DNA of 64,000 nt, taken from Coriaria nepalensis (Eukaryota > Streptophyta > Magnoliopsida > Cucurbitales > Coriariaceae). The position numbers were made by a program, and so were the translations under genes. The stretch spans positions 29,518,642 to 29,582,641 of the forward strand of contig CP114483.1 in assembly GCA_027186245.1 (NCBI GenBank), in the 5' to 3' direction. Each line of letters begins with the position of its first letter. Position 1 is the stretch's first letter. This document shows positions 38,228-49,649 of this stretch, one piece after another. The notes beneath the pieces are model-generated. The model searched no databases, had not been told where the DNA came from, and saw only the letters and a list, made by a program, of their open reading frames with translations.

Positions 38228-40005
38228 CATAAATTCAGGAATCGACCATATTTTATCCATCGGGAGTAGTAGGTATATAAACAGCGATGTGGACCGATCT
38301 AATTAAATAAATATGGTTGATTGTGATTACAATAACATTATCTTAAAATACATTACGCATATAACATGCCACGCAATCTACTATTAATTCTTAAATAATT
38401 ATTTAAGGGAGAAATAAAAGTTCATCTTGGCAACACCCGTTGAAAATTTAGCTGTTCTTCTTTCATTCTAACACCTAAGGCAGACAACGGTATCATGAGA
38501 TATATTATTAATGGCTGATCAAAAAATTCTTATCTAATCTGACCTGATTCGATCTATCATTAAAAAATTATTATCTGATCCGACCTGATTCGGTCCAACA
38601 GATCAAGTCAAGTAATCACTTTTCAAAAACTAGTCAACTGGATATCTAATTCGATTAATTTGTCGAGCATCCGATTTGTGGGCTTCCCTTTAATATTAAA
38701 AAAAAAATTAAAAAAAGTTAAAAAATTAAAACGAAATAAAATTGAAGGAGACGCCTGACCAACAACCACTCTCCCTCTCCAACGCCCGACGCCCTCCCTC
38801 CCTCCCCGATATCGGCTTTCTCTTGATAAGATATGTTACCGTTCACTCATCCCAACTCCCGACGCTATCTCTCTCCGAGTCCGATCTACCACCCACCCTT
38901 CCTCACCCGATGCCGTGCCCTTCCTCCCTCTGATCCATCCACAGCCCCTCTCTCCCTCACCTGATGTTGCCCCCTTCGTCTGATCCATCCGCCACACCTC
39001 TCTACCTCACCTGATGCCACCCTTCCCTCTGATCCATTCGATGCCACCCCCTCCCTCCTTCCATTTCCTCTTATCTATATGTCACCCATCCCTCCCTCCT
39101 CCCATTTCCTCTGCCCATTTAATGCCCCTCTCTCGATACATCTTCTCTCTGGTTATGGCTTCGTAAGAGATACACACGCACAAGTACCCGACATTACAGG
39201 TTGCAGCGGATGGATGTACAATCACAGACTTCCGTAGTAAGCTTGCTCCCTCTATGGTTGAGGCACTTATCTATTTTTAAAACTGGCTTTCAAGCGTGAT
39301 ATTCACTTTAGCCGATGTTGTGGACGCAATAGAGGTTTTTGATAAGAATATGATAGTACACACTTATTTTTTGTATACATTTTCCTATATCATATATTAT
39401 TGATTTGTTTTTCATATAATATATATTAATTGAGTTCTTAATTTTTAACATCAGGTGCAGAGAAGTCTGCAGGCATAGAAATAAACTGAATGTTGTTGAT
39501 TTTTTTTTTTTAATTTGGTGAACTTATTATTATTTTTTTAATTTGGCGAGCTTATTGATGTTTGTTGATAAACTTCACAACTTCTTGTGATTGTGATGTT
39601 ATAACTTTATAATAGTGATGTATTTACCTTTGCAGGTAATTTATAAATAGTAGTTACATATAAATTAAATATTATGTTGCTCAAATTTTAATCACAATTA
39701 ATTATATATATATATTTTTTAATTAACATAAAATCTTATATAAATAATAAATACATAATTATATATAACTTAAATTTAATATATATAATTAATCAATTAC
39801 ATATATTAAAAAAAAAAACTCAGAAATCCGATTATCCTATCTGACCCTAAACGGATTGAATACGGATTGAATCTGATAAAAAAAACCTACACCTCCAATT
39901 TTGTACGGCTCAAATATTCAATCTGACCAAAAAGGTTAGATATCCGTAATTATCAGGTCGGATCTGACCGATAGACTTATTAGCTGATATCACTAATACT
40001 AATAG
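37795..40005. other. Intergenic DNA with simple repeats and a possible non-autonomous DNA element
   Basis: AT microsatellites lie at 38114-38136 and 38195-38225. 38755-39130 is a C/T-rich patch with recurring CCCTCCCTCC and CTGATCCATCC motifs. TCTGATCCGACCTGAT near 38574 and AGGTCGGATCTGACC near 39955 are roughly inverted, hinting at ends of a 1.4 kb element. No gene is recognised. Confidence 0.4.
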
Positions 40006-40430
40006 AAGCAACACAGAACAAGCGAGAAATTTGCACCTTTGTTTATTCCGATGTTGGTCAAAGCTTACCACTTTTTATGACAAGCTAGTCGACTTTCTTG
40101 CAGAACACGTGAGAAATTTGCTCATTTGTTTATTCCGATGTTGGTCAAAGCTTACCACTTTTTATGACAAGCTAGTCAACTTTCTTGGTTTTCCATGTGT
40201 CTCTTCCTCACAGAAATTATTCGCGTTGAACAAGTCAAACTACCTGATACACATACATAATCTGACTAATAGTAATAGAAGGAACAGAACAAGTGAGAAA
40301 TTGGCTCCTTTGTTTATTCCGATGTTGGTCAAAGCTTACCATTTCTTATGACAAGCTAGTCAACTTTCTTGGTTTGGCATGCGTCTATTCCACCCAGAAA
40401 TGATTCGGGGTTTAACAAGTAAACTTTTCA
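40006..40430 (+). repeat. Three-copy tandem duplication (87/184-base period)
   Basis: The block GAGAAATTTG...TTTGTTTATTCCGATGTTGGTCAAAGCTTACCA...GACAAGCTAGTC(A/G)ACTTTCTTG occurs three times, starting near 40024, 40111 and 40295. Copies two and three also share a trailing segment (TGTGTCTCTTCC.../TGCGTCTATTCC...), so a 184-base unit was duplicated after an 87-base one. Copies are highly similar, so the array is fairly recent. The open frame across it (40031-40351) is not convincing as a gene. Confidence 0.85.
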
Positions 40431-40481
40431 TTTTATTATTACTATTATTACAACTATCTCAGAGCACGATATGACCAGTCA

Positions 40482-40628
40482 AATTGGCTTCTAAGGTGTA
40501 CACAGGGCAGAGGTATGACAGCTTCCGGCTATGGGCAGCATGTTATTATTAGGACAAACGTGGAAGTTATCAGCTTCTTAGGTGTACATAGGACGGAGGT
40601 ATGGCAGCCGCCGGCTATGGGCGATGGT
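40482..40628 (+). repeat. Two-copy tandem duplication
   Basis: GGCTTCTAAGGTGTACACAG...GAGGTATGACAGC...CCGGCTATGGGC at 40484-40537 is repeated as CAGCTTCTTAGGTGTACATAG...GAGGTATGGCAGC...CCGGCTATGGGC at 40570-40623. The period is 86 bases, close to the 87-base period just upstream. Confidence 0.8.
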
Positions 40629-41640
40629 GAAATGGACACGTATAAATATATATATATGATACGTACACTATAATTTTATGATACGTATAATTTTATGATC
40701 GAATCTAAACTATTTTATATTGGTATAGTAAGTCATTGAAATTCAATTTTGTTGTTAAATTTTAGCTCTATTTATCTTCCTTAGTCCTCATATGAAAGCT
40801 ATCTTATACTCCAACTTGGTTACTTTAATTAGTAAGTTTTTTTTTTTTCTTTTTTTTTTTCTTTCGTGTGCCAATAATTAATAAGTTTAATATTTAAATA
40901 CATTAATATATTCCTTTCAAAATATATGTATTTCAAGTGAAATATAATCGATCATAATTTATACAAAATATTTTATATAATATTTAAATTTTGATGAATC
41001 TGTAAATAATTTTTCAAATTTTTTTAAGAAAGGAATATTAAAATGTTAAAAACTCATTAGATTATTTACAGAAAATTTTAGAATTACATTCCTAAATTTA
41101 GAAAATTTTATAAAATATTAAAAAGGAAAATGAAAATTAACAATTTGTGCTACCTTTAAGCACCGAAAACTTTAAAATGAAACAAGAAGGAAGATTTTAG
41201 GGGGGAGAATGGATTTTAAAAAATTTAAAAAAAAAAAAAAAATGAAGGATGTTATTAATATTTTGTCAAAATTATAAGCCAAAATTAGTATCAGTAAGTT
41301 AGTGCCCTGACTCATCTACAACCAATTAGAACATTGTTCTTGGATAAATCAACAATCTCTTATGTCTTGTTGAGTTCAAGAACTTCTAAGTTCCTTTCTT
41401 ATTAACGGAAGTAAATATATTTCCTTATTCTCATCCTACAAATCAGCATAATATCATTCTTAGTTTCTTGTATCATACATTAACTTCATATTATTGTACA
41501 TTAAACACTTTATTACTTTAATGAATATATAATTTTACATATTTTTTTCTTTCCTTTGTAATACATATACACATTTTTGTATGATGGTTGTAATATAATA
41601 TATAAAACATATCTTTCCCTTATAAACATATCTTTCCCTT
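40629..41640. other. AT-rich intergenic DNA
   Basis: No gene is seen. Long T and A tracts occur near 40830-40861 and 41223-41241. Confidence 0.4.
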
Positions 41641-44600
41641 ATTCCCCTTCCTCAAACCCTTATCTTCCATGACAACTAAATCAACTCATGCTCCTCCAAC
41701 CCTTACTCCTATCACCTCTCCGTACTTTCTTCAGCTATCTAACTCACCAAATTTGATGCTTGTATCCAAACAACTCATTTGGGATATTTCTCTTAGTGGC
41801 TGTAGGCTATCACTCGAGTTCTAAATGCCAAAAACAAGCTTTGCTTTGTTAATTGACCTTTCTCAACTCCGTCTAAATCCGACCCTAATTATCTTTAATG
41901 GGACCGTATAAATAACATAGTTTTCACGTGGCTCCAAAATGCCATCAAACCTAACCTAGGTAGTACCCTTGATTTTCACGACACTCCTCAAGCCTTATAG
42001 AATTACCTCATATATCATTTCAGCTATGGAAGCCGAGCAAGAATTTTCCAACTCAAGTGTGACCTCGCATCGTTGAATCAACTACATTTATCTATCTCAG
42101 ACTACTATAGTCGGCTTAAGCAAATCTGGCAAGAGTTGGCCTCTTTACAACCTGTTACAGACCTCGAAACATATCAATAACAAGAATTCGATGAACAAAT
42201 CTACCAACTTCTCCTAGGACTCAACGATTCCTACTCAACACTTCGCAGTCAAATATTGGCTACTGAACTTCTTCCCCCTATCAACAAAATTTTGTATATC
42301 CTATTCAAAGAAGAAAAGCAGTGACTCTTACATGTCATGACTATATATGAATCAGCAACCATGGTAGTCCCCAAATCGAGCTTTCACAAAAACCATTATA
42401 AATGTATTGAATGCGGAAAGGAAGTCCATATCCATGATTGTTGTTTGAAGGTTATTGGATATGCACCCGGATGAGACCTAAATTTACGTTCTCGATCTAT
42501 TCTAAGAAAATCACCCACTACTGCCATAGCCATCATCCCTTCCTCTTCAAATTTACTGCCATAACTAACTTCATAATCCTTACAGTAGCTTCTTGAACTC
42601 CTTCGATAGCCTAACTCCGCCGCCACAAGCCACTCCATTGGCCAATCTTTTTAGTAACACTTCAAGATATTAAGTCTTTTTCTTCTCTTTTGGCATCTAG
42701 ATCATTGATTTCAGCACTTTCCATCATATGTGTTTCCAGTGAACAAGCTTCACCGACCTCCATCACCTCCAATTTTAGATTTCGATTCGTTTACCCACTG
42801 ATTCATGCATGTGGGTCTCTAAAATTGGGGATGTTACCCTTTCTCCCCTTTTTACATTACAAAATATCTATTTAGTTCCCTAATTCTCATTTAATTCGCT
42901 TGTTGTCCCCTTATTAACCAAACAATTAAATTGCATTGTATTCTTTTCCCCCACTCATTGTTTATTTCAGGACTTAATGTCAAAGAAACTGATTGGAGCA
43001 GGTGTGGCACACGACGAACTAAATGTTTTTCAATCTAGCTGAATCACAACATTTCTGCAACAACACCGCCCACTTTTAATTTGTGGCATATGTTTAGGTC
43101 ATCCTTCCAAGTTTTTTATTTCAGACAATATTATTGTTTTTGAAATTTTTTCTAATTATGATGTTTCTGCTCGCTTGAAGCATACTCTAACTCCCTTTTT
43201 TTAATTTATTGAATAAAATTCTTATGCTTTTCCACAAAACTTTTTTGTGATATTTGGGGTGATTATAAGACACCATCTTTAACTGGTGAATATTATTTTC
43301 TTATAATTATTGATGAATTTTCTCTTTGCACTTGAATTTATTTAATCAGTTTTAAATCTAAAAGTGTAGGTTACTTAAAAATATTATTTGTCATGTTTCA
43401 AAATCAATTTGATACTTCTATCAAATACATTAGAACTGATAATGGTCAAAAATTTATTTCCCATCAAATGCAAACTTATTTCTCCGAAAAGAGAATTAAT
43501 CATGTACAAACTTGTGTTGAAAATCCCCAACAAAATGGGGTTGATGAACGCAAGTACCGACACATTTCAAATGCCACACGATATCTTCGCTTCCAAGCAA
43601 ATCTCCCTCTTTATTTTAAGGGTGAATGCATCTTAACGGCAACCTTTCTGATAAATCGTACTCCCACCCCAATCTTGAAAATAAATCCCCCTTTCAGCCC
43701 TTATTTAATAAGCTTCCCTCATATTATCATCTCCATATTTTTGGATGTATATGTTATGCTCAAACTTTTTGTGTTCATCATGATAAATTTTTACCCAGAT
43801 CTTCTAAATGCGGTTTCATTAGATATCCTAGCAATCACAAGACTTATAAACTCTATAACCTTGAAACCAACACAATCATCTTTTCTTTTGATGTTACTTT
43901 TTTTGAAACTTAATTCCCTTTCTCCAATATTCCCCCTTCACCTACACCCGTTATCCCTATCCCTATTCCTAAGTCTATTGAACCCCTTCCTTCACTTGGA
44001 CCTATAAATAATCTCCTCCCCCCCCCTCCCCTCAATTCCCCAACCTACTTTATCTCGCCCCCGCCGCACTACTCATCCCCCTCTACATCTTTCCAACTAT
44101 GATTGTCCTACATTGAAAAAAAGTATGATGTTCTTGTCGCTGCTTCATCAGCTTTAGATATGATGTATCCAATATCCTCTTTTTTATCTTACACTCGATT
44201 CTCCCCCTCCCCGGCCCCACTCCTTTTTACATGCCTTAAATATTACACTTGAGCCTTGTTACACAAAGACTATTTGATATTCCCATTGATACAACCCATG
44301 AAATTTGAGCTTAACGCCTTGGAGGAAAATGCTAGATTGACATTATAAACACTTTCGGATATAAAAAAAAAAAACTATTGATTGCAAATGGGTATTTAAA
44401 ATCAAGCTTCTTGCTAATGGTTCTATTGAGCACTACAAAATTTTACTAGTTGCTAAAGGATACAATAAGGTTGAAGGCTTGGATTTTCAAGAAACTTTTC
44501 CTCTAGTTGCAAAAATGGTCATGATATGTTATATTCTTGCTCTCGTTGTTGCCCGCGATTAGATCATCCATTAACTTGATGTTCACAATGCATTTACCAT

Positions 44601-44950
44601 GGCTACCTCGATGAGGAAGTTTATATGCAACCTCCACCTAGATAATAACCTAATGGTTACACCCATATCTGTCGACTCCATAAATCCCTCTATGGCTCAA
44701 ACAAGTCTCAAGAAACTAGTTTTTTAAATTAACATATATTCTTCTTAATGTTAATTTGTTCAGTCTCAAATAGATCACTCTCTCTTCATACTCACCACTA
44801 GTTCTTGCTTTACTATTCTTCTTATCTATGTTAATGATATCCAAGTTTTAAGCACTGACCTCTCACAAGTCAAACGTCTCAAGACACTCATATCCTGGCA
44901 TTCTAAAACGAAGGTATCCATCATCCCCATATTTGATTTAATTGAAAAAA
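41640..44950 (+). mobile_element. Decayed Copia element, 3'-truncated, no LTR found
   Basis: In order: a gag opening (SPYFLQLSNSPNLMLVSKQLI near 41719); gag centre (CDLASLNQLHLSISDYYSRLKQIW, about 42060-42132; LLLGLNDSYSTLRSQILATE); a CX2CX4HX4C knuckle CIECGKEVHIHDCC (about 42403-42444, last Cys shifted by one); integrase core (FDILWGDYKTPSLTGEYYFL; YIRTDNGQKF; ENPQQNGVDERKYRHI, about 43240-43570); and RT (IDCKWVFKIKLLANG..., then ETFPLVAKMV and LDVHNAF, about 44380-44600). Stops and frameshifts are frequent. RNase H and the 3' LTR are missing. The 43393-44007 frame is the longest surviving piece. Confidence 0.8.
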
Positions 44951-45379
44951 GATCCGATCAAATTTTCAATTAGCCTTTGTGAAGAAGAGGAGGAGGGTTT
45001 GTGTTAGAAGATGAGATGATGAGAGAAAGGGGTAAGAAAATTAAAATTAAAAATGATAATTAATAATAGTAATTGAAAGGCAGAAATATATATATATATT
45101 TATATGCAATGCCCTCAATTTTTATAAAATTAAGATTTGGTCTAAAAGTATTAAAATTTAAATTTTTTTTCCACACAATTTTTAAATAATACATATTTTA
45201 CCGGTTTTATATGATATATAATATATATCAATAAATCCAAAACACATATAAATTAAAATTATAATAGGTGACCTACAAGGTACATGTATAGGTGGACACA
45301 TTACAAACTGAATAGAAAGAAAATCAAAATGGTCGGCAGGCACACGTCATTTGCAATTGGTCAAGAAATACATCAGTGA
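44951..45379. other. Intergenic DNA
   Basis: AT-rich with no gene. An AT tract lies at about 45089-45110. Confidence 0.4.
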
Positions 45380-46752
45380 ATGAATGCTGCTCGAAGATTT
45401 CAACCTTTAGGTAAATATCAAAGCTTCAGTAGAAGCTGCTCTGTTTTGAATGCTGTTCATTTGAAATCTTTAGTCAAAGCTTTGAAATGGATTAATAAAG
45501 AAAGAGAGAAAGCATTAATAAATGCATGCTGTAAATTTGCTTCTTCTTTCCTTCAAAACTTGTGTGCTGCAATGAAAGCATGTGTAATCAACATTTTTAT
45601 ATGATTTATGGAATTGATTTCTGGTTTATTGGTTCAAAGATATGTATATATTAGATGTATGTCTACTCTGTTTATACATGAACTTCTCCCTATGTATTGA
45701 TTATGTACCATTCATTTGAGTTCATTTTCTTTGAGAAACTGGAACAAAAAATCAAGCAAGGAAGCAACATCAACTCCATTGAACATCCGATCACAAGTAT
45801 TCTTGTATTCACTGGCAGTGTTTAAGGCTGCAAATCCTTTGACAATCTACTTGAATCATCCGGGAACACATATTTCTAATCAACCATCCTTTCTGCAAAA
45901 TTAGAAGAAAAAACAAACAAACAAGTTTATAACACATATTTCTAGCAAATTAAACTAATTATTAGAATCAAAAGTTTGAAACTGCAAAATTATACGTAAG
46001 TGCTAACAAATTGCAAGAGATTTGTACCTCATTAACCAGATTGGCTTCTTTTTCATGGTTTTCAGTACAGTAGTGAAGGTTGGACAGATTGTGCTCACAT
46101 TGGAGCTTGGAAAGGTACTAGCTGTTTAACTTGTCAAACTCGGAATATTACTTAAATTCTTACCACCGCTTTCAATCCCATAAAATCCTTTCTTGCCTAT
46201 AATTTGTTTCCAAAAACTTCATTTTATAAGAACCCATAGAGAAAGAAACATACTACTCAACTATAACAAACTTCCATAGAGGTACATTATCCATTCACTT
46301 CTCATGTATGATTTCTAGCAGCCATTGTCATTTCAACAATTTATATTTGCTCAATGATAAAAACTTGAAAGAGAGAAATGTTTACCAAGAAGCTGCGAAA
46401 TAACAGTTTGAACTCGAACTTTGGCCCATTCTTGCTTGACCAACGTGATGCTTGGACGGAGCTCGAGCTACTGCAGCCATGGCGGCAGTAAATCCATCTT
46501 CTTGTAAGTTTGCAAAGGCAGATGAAAGATTTGCAGAGAAAAAGGTAAGGGGTTTTAGAGAAAATGCAAAAATTTTGAAAAGGGAACATAAAAATAGAGA
46601 TTTGTCTCCAACATTTTTACCTGCATAAAAGTTAGGGTTTAAAAGCTTCAAATAAAACAAGAGAGAAAGAGGAAGACCCAAATTTTGCTTCAGCAAATAT
46701 TTGAGCGGATGAATTAAAGAGAGAAGCATATTTGGTTCTTTATGAAGCATTT
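45380..46752. other. Possible unidentified gene remnants
   Basis: No family is recognised. On the plus strand 45380-45604 reads MNAARRFQPLGKY...CAAMKACV with an ATG start. On the minus strand 46750-46382 stays open for 122 codons, and readings at 46021-46140 (TFTTVLKTMKKKPIWLM before a GT donor) and 45718-45830 (GFAALNTASEYKNTC...FQFLKENELK) look like exon pieces of one minus-strand gene, but no single frame joins them. This may be a decayed gene or chance. Confidence 0.2.
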
Positions 46753-47048
46753 TCTATTAGTAGCTAAAGTTCTTTTTTTTTTTTAGTCCATTATAGAATT
46801 ATATAACAAATAATATAGGATTAGTCACGATCGATATTAACAATTCAAGCAACTAGATTTACAATGACCATATAAATCGATTATTAATTAATTAATCAGG
46901 TATAATCATTGTAACAACAAAAGGATGGTTTAATGGCCATCATTCTTGATCTTTTAGCTACCGATAACATCATTACACAACATTACATATGTATCGGAAT
47001 CTCTCGGACTCTCAACATAGAATCTTTTCCCGGCCGATCGCGTATTAA
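46753..47048. other. Presumed 3' region of the hydrolase gene
   Basis: AT-rich spacer downstream (minus orientation) of the alpha/beta hydrolase stop. No other feature is seen. Confidence 0.35.
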
Positions 47049-48403
47049 TTAGTAGATACAGTCGCTGAAGTGATGAACTTTGGATGAGATGAAAGAGGAG
47101 AAAGGACTAGGAAGAGGTTGATCGACAAGGAAGGAAAGTAGATGCTTTTCAAATTCCTTTGCCTTTTCAACGTTTACTGCATGACCTGCGTTCTTTATGA
47201 TCACTAGCTCAGAACCCTCACCCACATACCTAGATTAGTTAAGAGAAATTGTAATTATTACTAAGATTTAAAGCAAAATAAATAACTATAGTAAAATGTT
47301 CCAAGTTAATTTGTATATGCATGATCTACATACCTTTTCAACCTGTGAGCTAGTTCTACAGGGAATATCTGATCCTGTTCGCCCCATATAATCAATGCTC
47401 GCTGCATTCGTAAACAAGTAATAACAATGTCATTAACTTATCCGCCGTATGCATGGTGCGGGTGATCGGTAGGACGAGTTTTTAAGGCGTCTGACAACTC
47501 ATATCAAAGTTTTTCGATGTAATGAATTGTACAAACCTGTTCGATCTTGGGAAGATTAGAAAGTTGCCGTCCTTTAAGTATTGCTTGTAGTAATTCTCTT
47601 TTCTCCTTTACAAAATCTTTGTACATCACCTGCATTTTGCATCAAATATATTATTGGCATGTTTGGTTTATCATTCTAGGAACCGTGGAATGTAGAATCA
47701 ATGGATGGAAGATTTTAATATTGATTGTAAATATATACTTTCTCTTCAAAGAATCACTTACATCAATGAAATCTGTAAGGATCCAAGTAGGCAAAACATT
47801 TAGCGGTTTTACAAATGTGTACCCGATGAGTTCCCTAAGCTTGTCCGGCGACTGAGGCACCAATATATTCGCCGCCTCCTCCAAACCCGAAACCCTAAAC
47901 AAACCCTCCTCCATATCTCTCTCCTCCAAACAAACCCCAGTGCAACAAAACACTACCTTCTCCACAGCTTCCGGAAACTCCGCTGCAATACTATAACCGA
48001 CAAAACCGCCATAACTAATCCCCACGACGCTCATCCTTCTCACCTCATGCACCTCCATCAATTTCATCACACACCTTGCTTGAAATCGCTCGGTCCTCTC
48101 TCTCCTCAACGTGAATGAGCTTCCGAAGAAGAGGAGGTCCGGGATGTAGACGTTGAACCTTGTGGTGAGGAGGCGGAGATGTTCCCCATATTGCCACATT
48201 GCATTGGCGCCAAATCCATGGATAAGAAGGAGATTGGGTTTTGATGGTTTGTTGATTTTAGGTATCCAACAATTCATGATGGTCTCGCCTCCGATTTTGG
48301 TGGACACGGAGCGGAGCCCCGCTGCAGCGAATGAGTAACGGTAGAGCCAGTCTCTAGATAGGGTGACGCTGAAGCGTTTTAGCTGCTTGAAGGAAAACAT
48401 CAT
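47049..48403 (-). CDS. Alpha/beta-hydrolase fold protein
   Basis: Four exons, 48403-47762, 47629-47537, 47401-47334 and 47229-47049, join with GT-AG sites into a 327-residue protein. Family blocks: oxyanion-hole region IHGFGANAMWQ (61-71); strand YIPDLLFFGSS; nucleophile elbow GISYGG with Ser130; acid in IIWGEQDQIFP (Asp255); and His284 in KNAGHAVNVEKAKEF. The catalytic triad is complete. The N-terminus (YRYSFAAAGLRSVSTKI) resembles a plant group of small cytosolic hydrolases annotated as alpha/beta-hydrolases superfamily protein. The substrate is unknown; strigolactone or gibberellin receptor function is not indicated. Two tandem ATGs open the frame and the first was chosen. The 5' end faces about 1.2 kb of spacer before PP2C. 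Confidence 0.9.
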
Positions 48404-49649
48404 GTTGATATTAATTCTACAAATTGTAGTTTCTCGAGAAAACTTTTCTTATTGTTTTGAAAATTTTCTCGAGAAAGGTGATGGATGTAACGTAAGTACT
48501 AAAAAAATTGTCTTAATCTGTTTAGAGTAACGGATTAGCCAAAGGAGGCACTTGTTTTAAAATGGGCATTCCCTAAAATTGATTAGACGTTAAATAAAAA
48601 TGAAAGTACTACAATCCATATTCCATAAACTTCGGAAGGCCGTTTCGGACAACTGTCGTCCCTGAAAAAAATGTACTGGGGCCGAAATGCCTCTGTTCTG
48701 TTACATAACGCAGCCGTTTTGTTTTCAACTCTTATCTGCTTGCTAGCTGAATCGAACCTTTTGAAAGTCAAGAGTGCTATATAGAAGGATATAGAGGGTG
48801 AAGATCCTCCTTGGGAGTGTACTCAGCTAACTCGAGTAATACCCGAGCCGGAGTATCATCCATACTCGAGCTCGGCTTGTAAATTTTCATTAGATTGAAT
48901 TCGGTTGAACTTGTAATAGATTTTCACAAACCGAGTAGAAGAACATCCGAGATCGGCTAGTTACCTTATCCAATCTTAAACCTTGGTTCAAGCTTGGTGT
49001 AAGTTTTCTATTCTCTAGCTCGAGCTAAGCTAGTAGGAACCAAGCTGGAGCTATTTACGAAAAGCTTGATTCAGCTACGAGCCTAATCCTAGAAGATTTC
49101 CAAAATGAAGTAGACGGTATGAAATCTTGAGAAACTTTTGAATCGAGTACATATAATGTATATCAGAGACGATCATGAATCCCAGTACGGATTTTACGGA
49201 AACATTAAGATCAACAGAAATGGATTAGGTTCATTACATAGAACACAAATACAACCATCTAGGCTTCATGTTCTTGAACATAACCCAAATTGTACACAAA
49301 AACTATAAATATATAAATACGACCATTCCATTACACTCACCTAAACCCTAAAATAGAGTTTATTCTTGGGCAAAGGTAAAAACACTAGAAAACAAACAGC
49401 TTTGAGAATCAAACTCAGCTTCGAAACCAAGAAGATTACAGAGAAGAAAAATGAAAAAGGGTACGAATCTACAAATCAAAGAAATTGAGTAAATATAAAA
49501 TATAGAACGATACTCAATCTCAGTACTTAAACTTGCAGGAACCATAATTTTCCAGATAGAGGTAAAAGAAGACACAGATGGATGAACCCATATATATTTT
49601 GTATATATATAGATTTTCAGATGACATTTTTGTTGTCAAATTTCCAGCT
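48404..49649. other. Spacer with a GAGCTCG-rich repeat
   Basis: Upstream region of the hydrolase. 48810-49090 is rich in CTCGAG, GAGCTCGGCTTG and AAGCTTG-type motifs, the style of sequence often found in non-autonomous hAT-like insertions, but no bordering inverted repeats were confirmed. 49360-49649 is the presumed PP2C 3' UTR. Confidence 0.4.
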
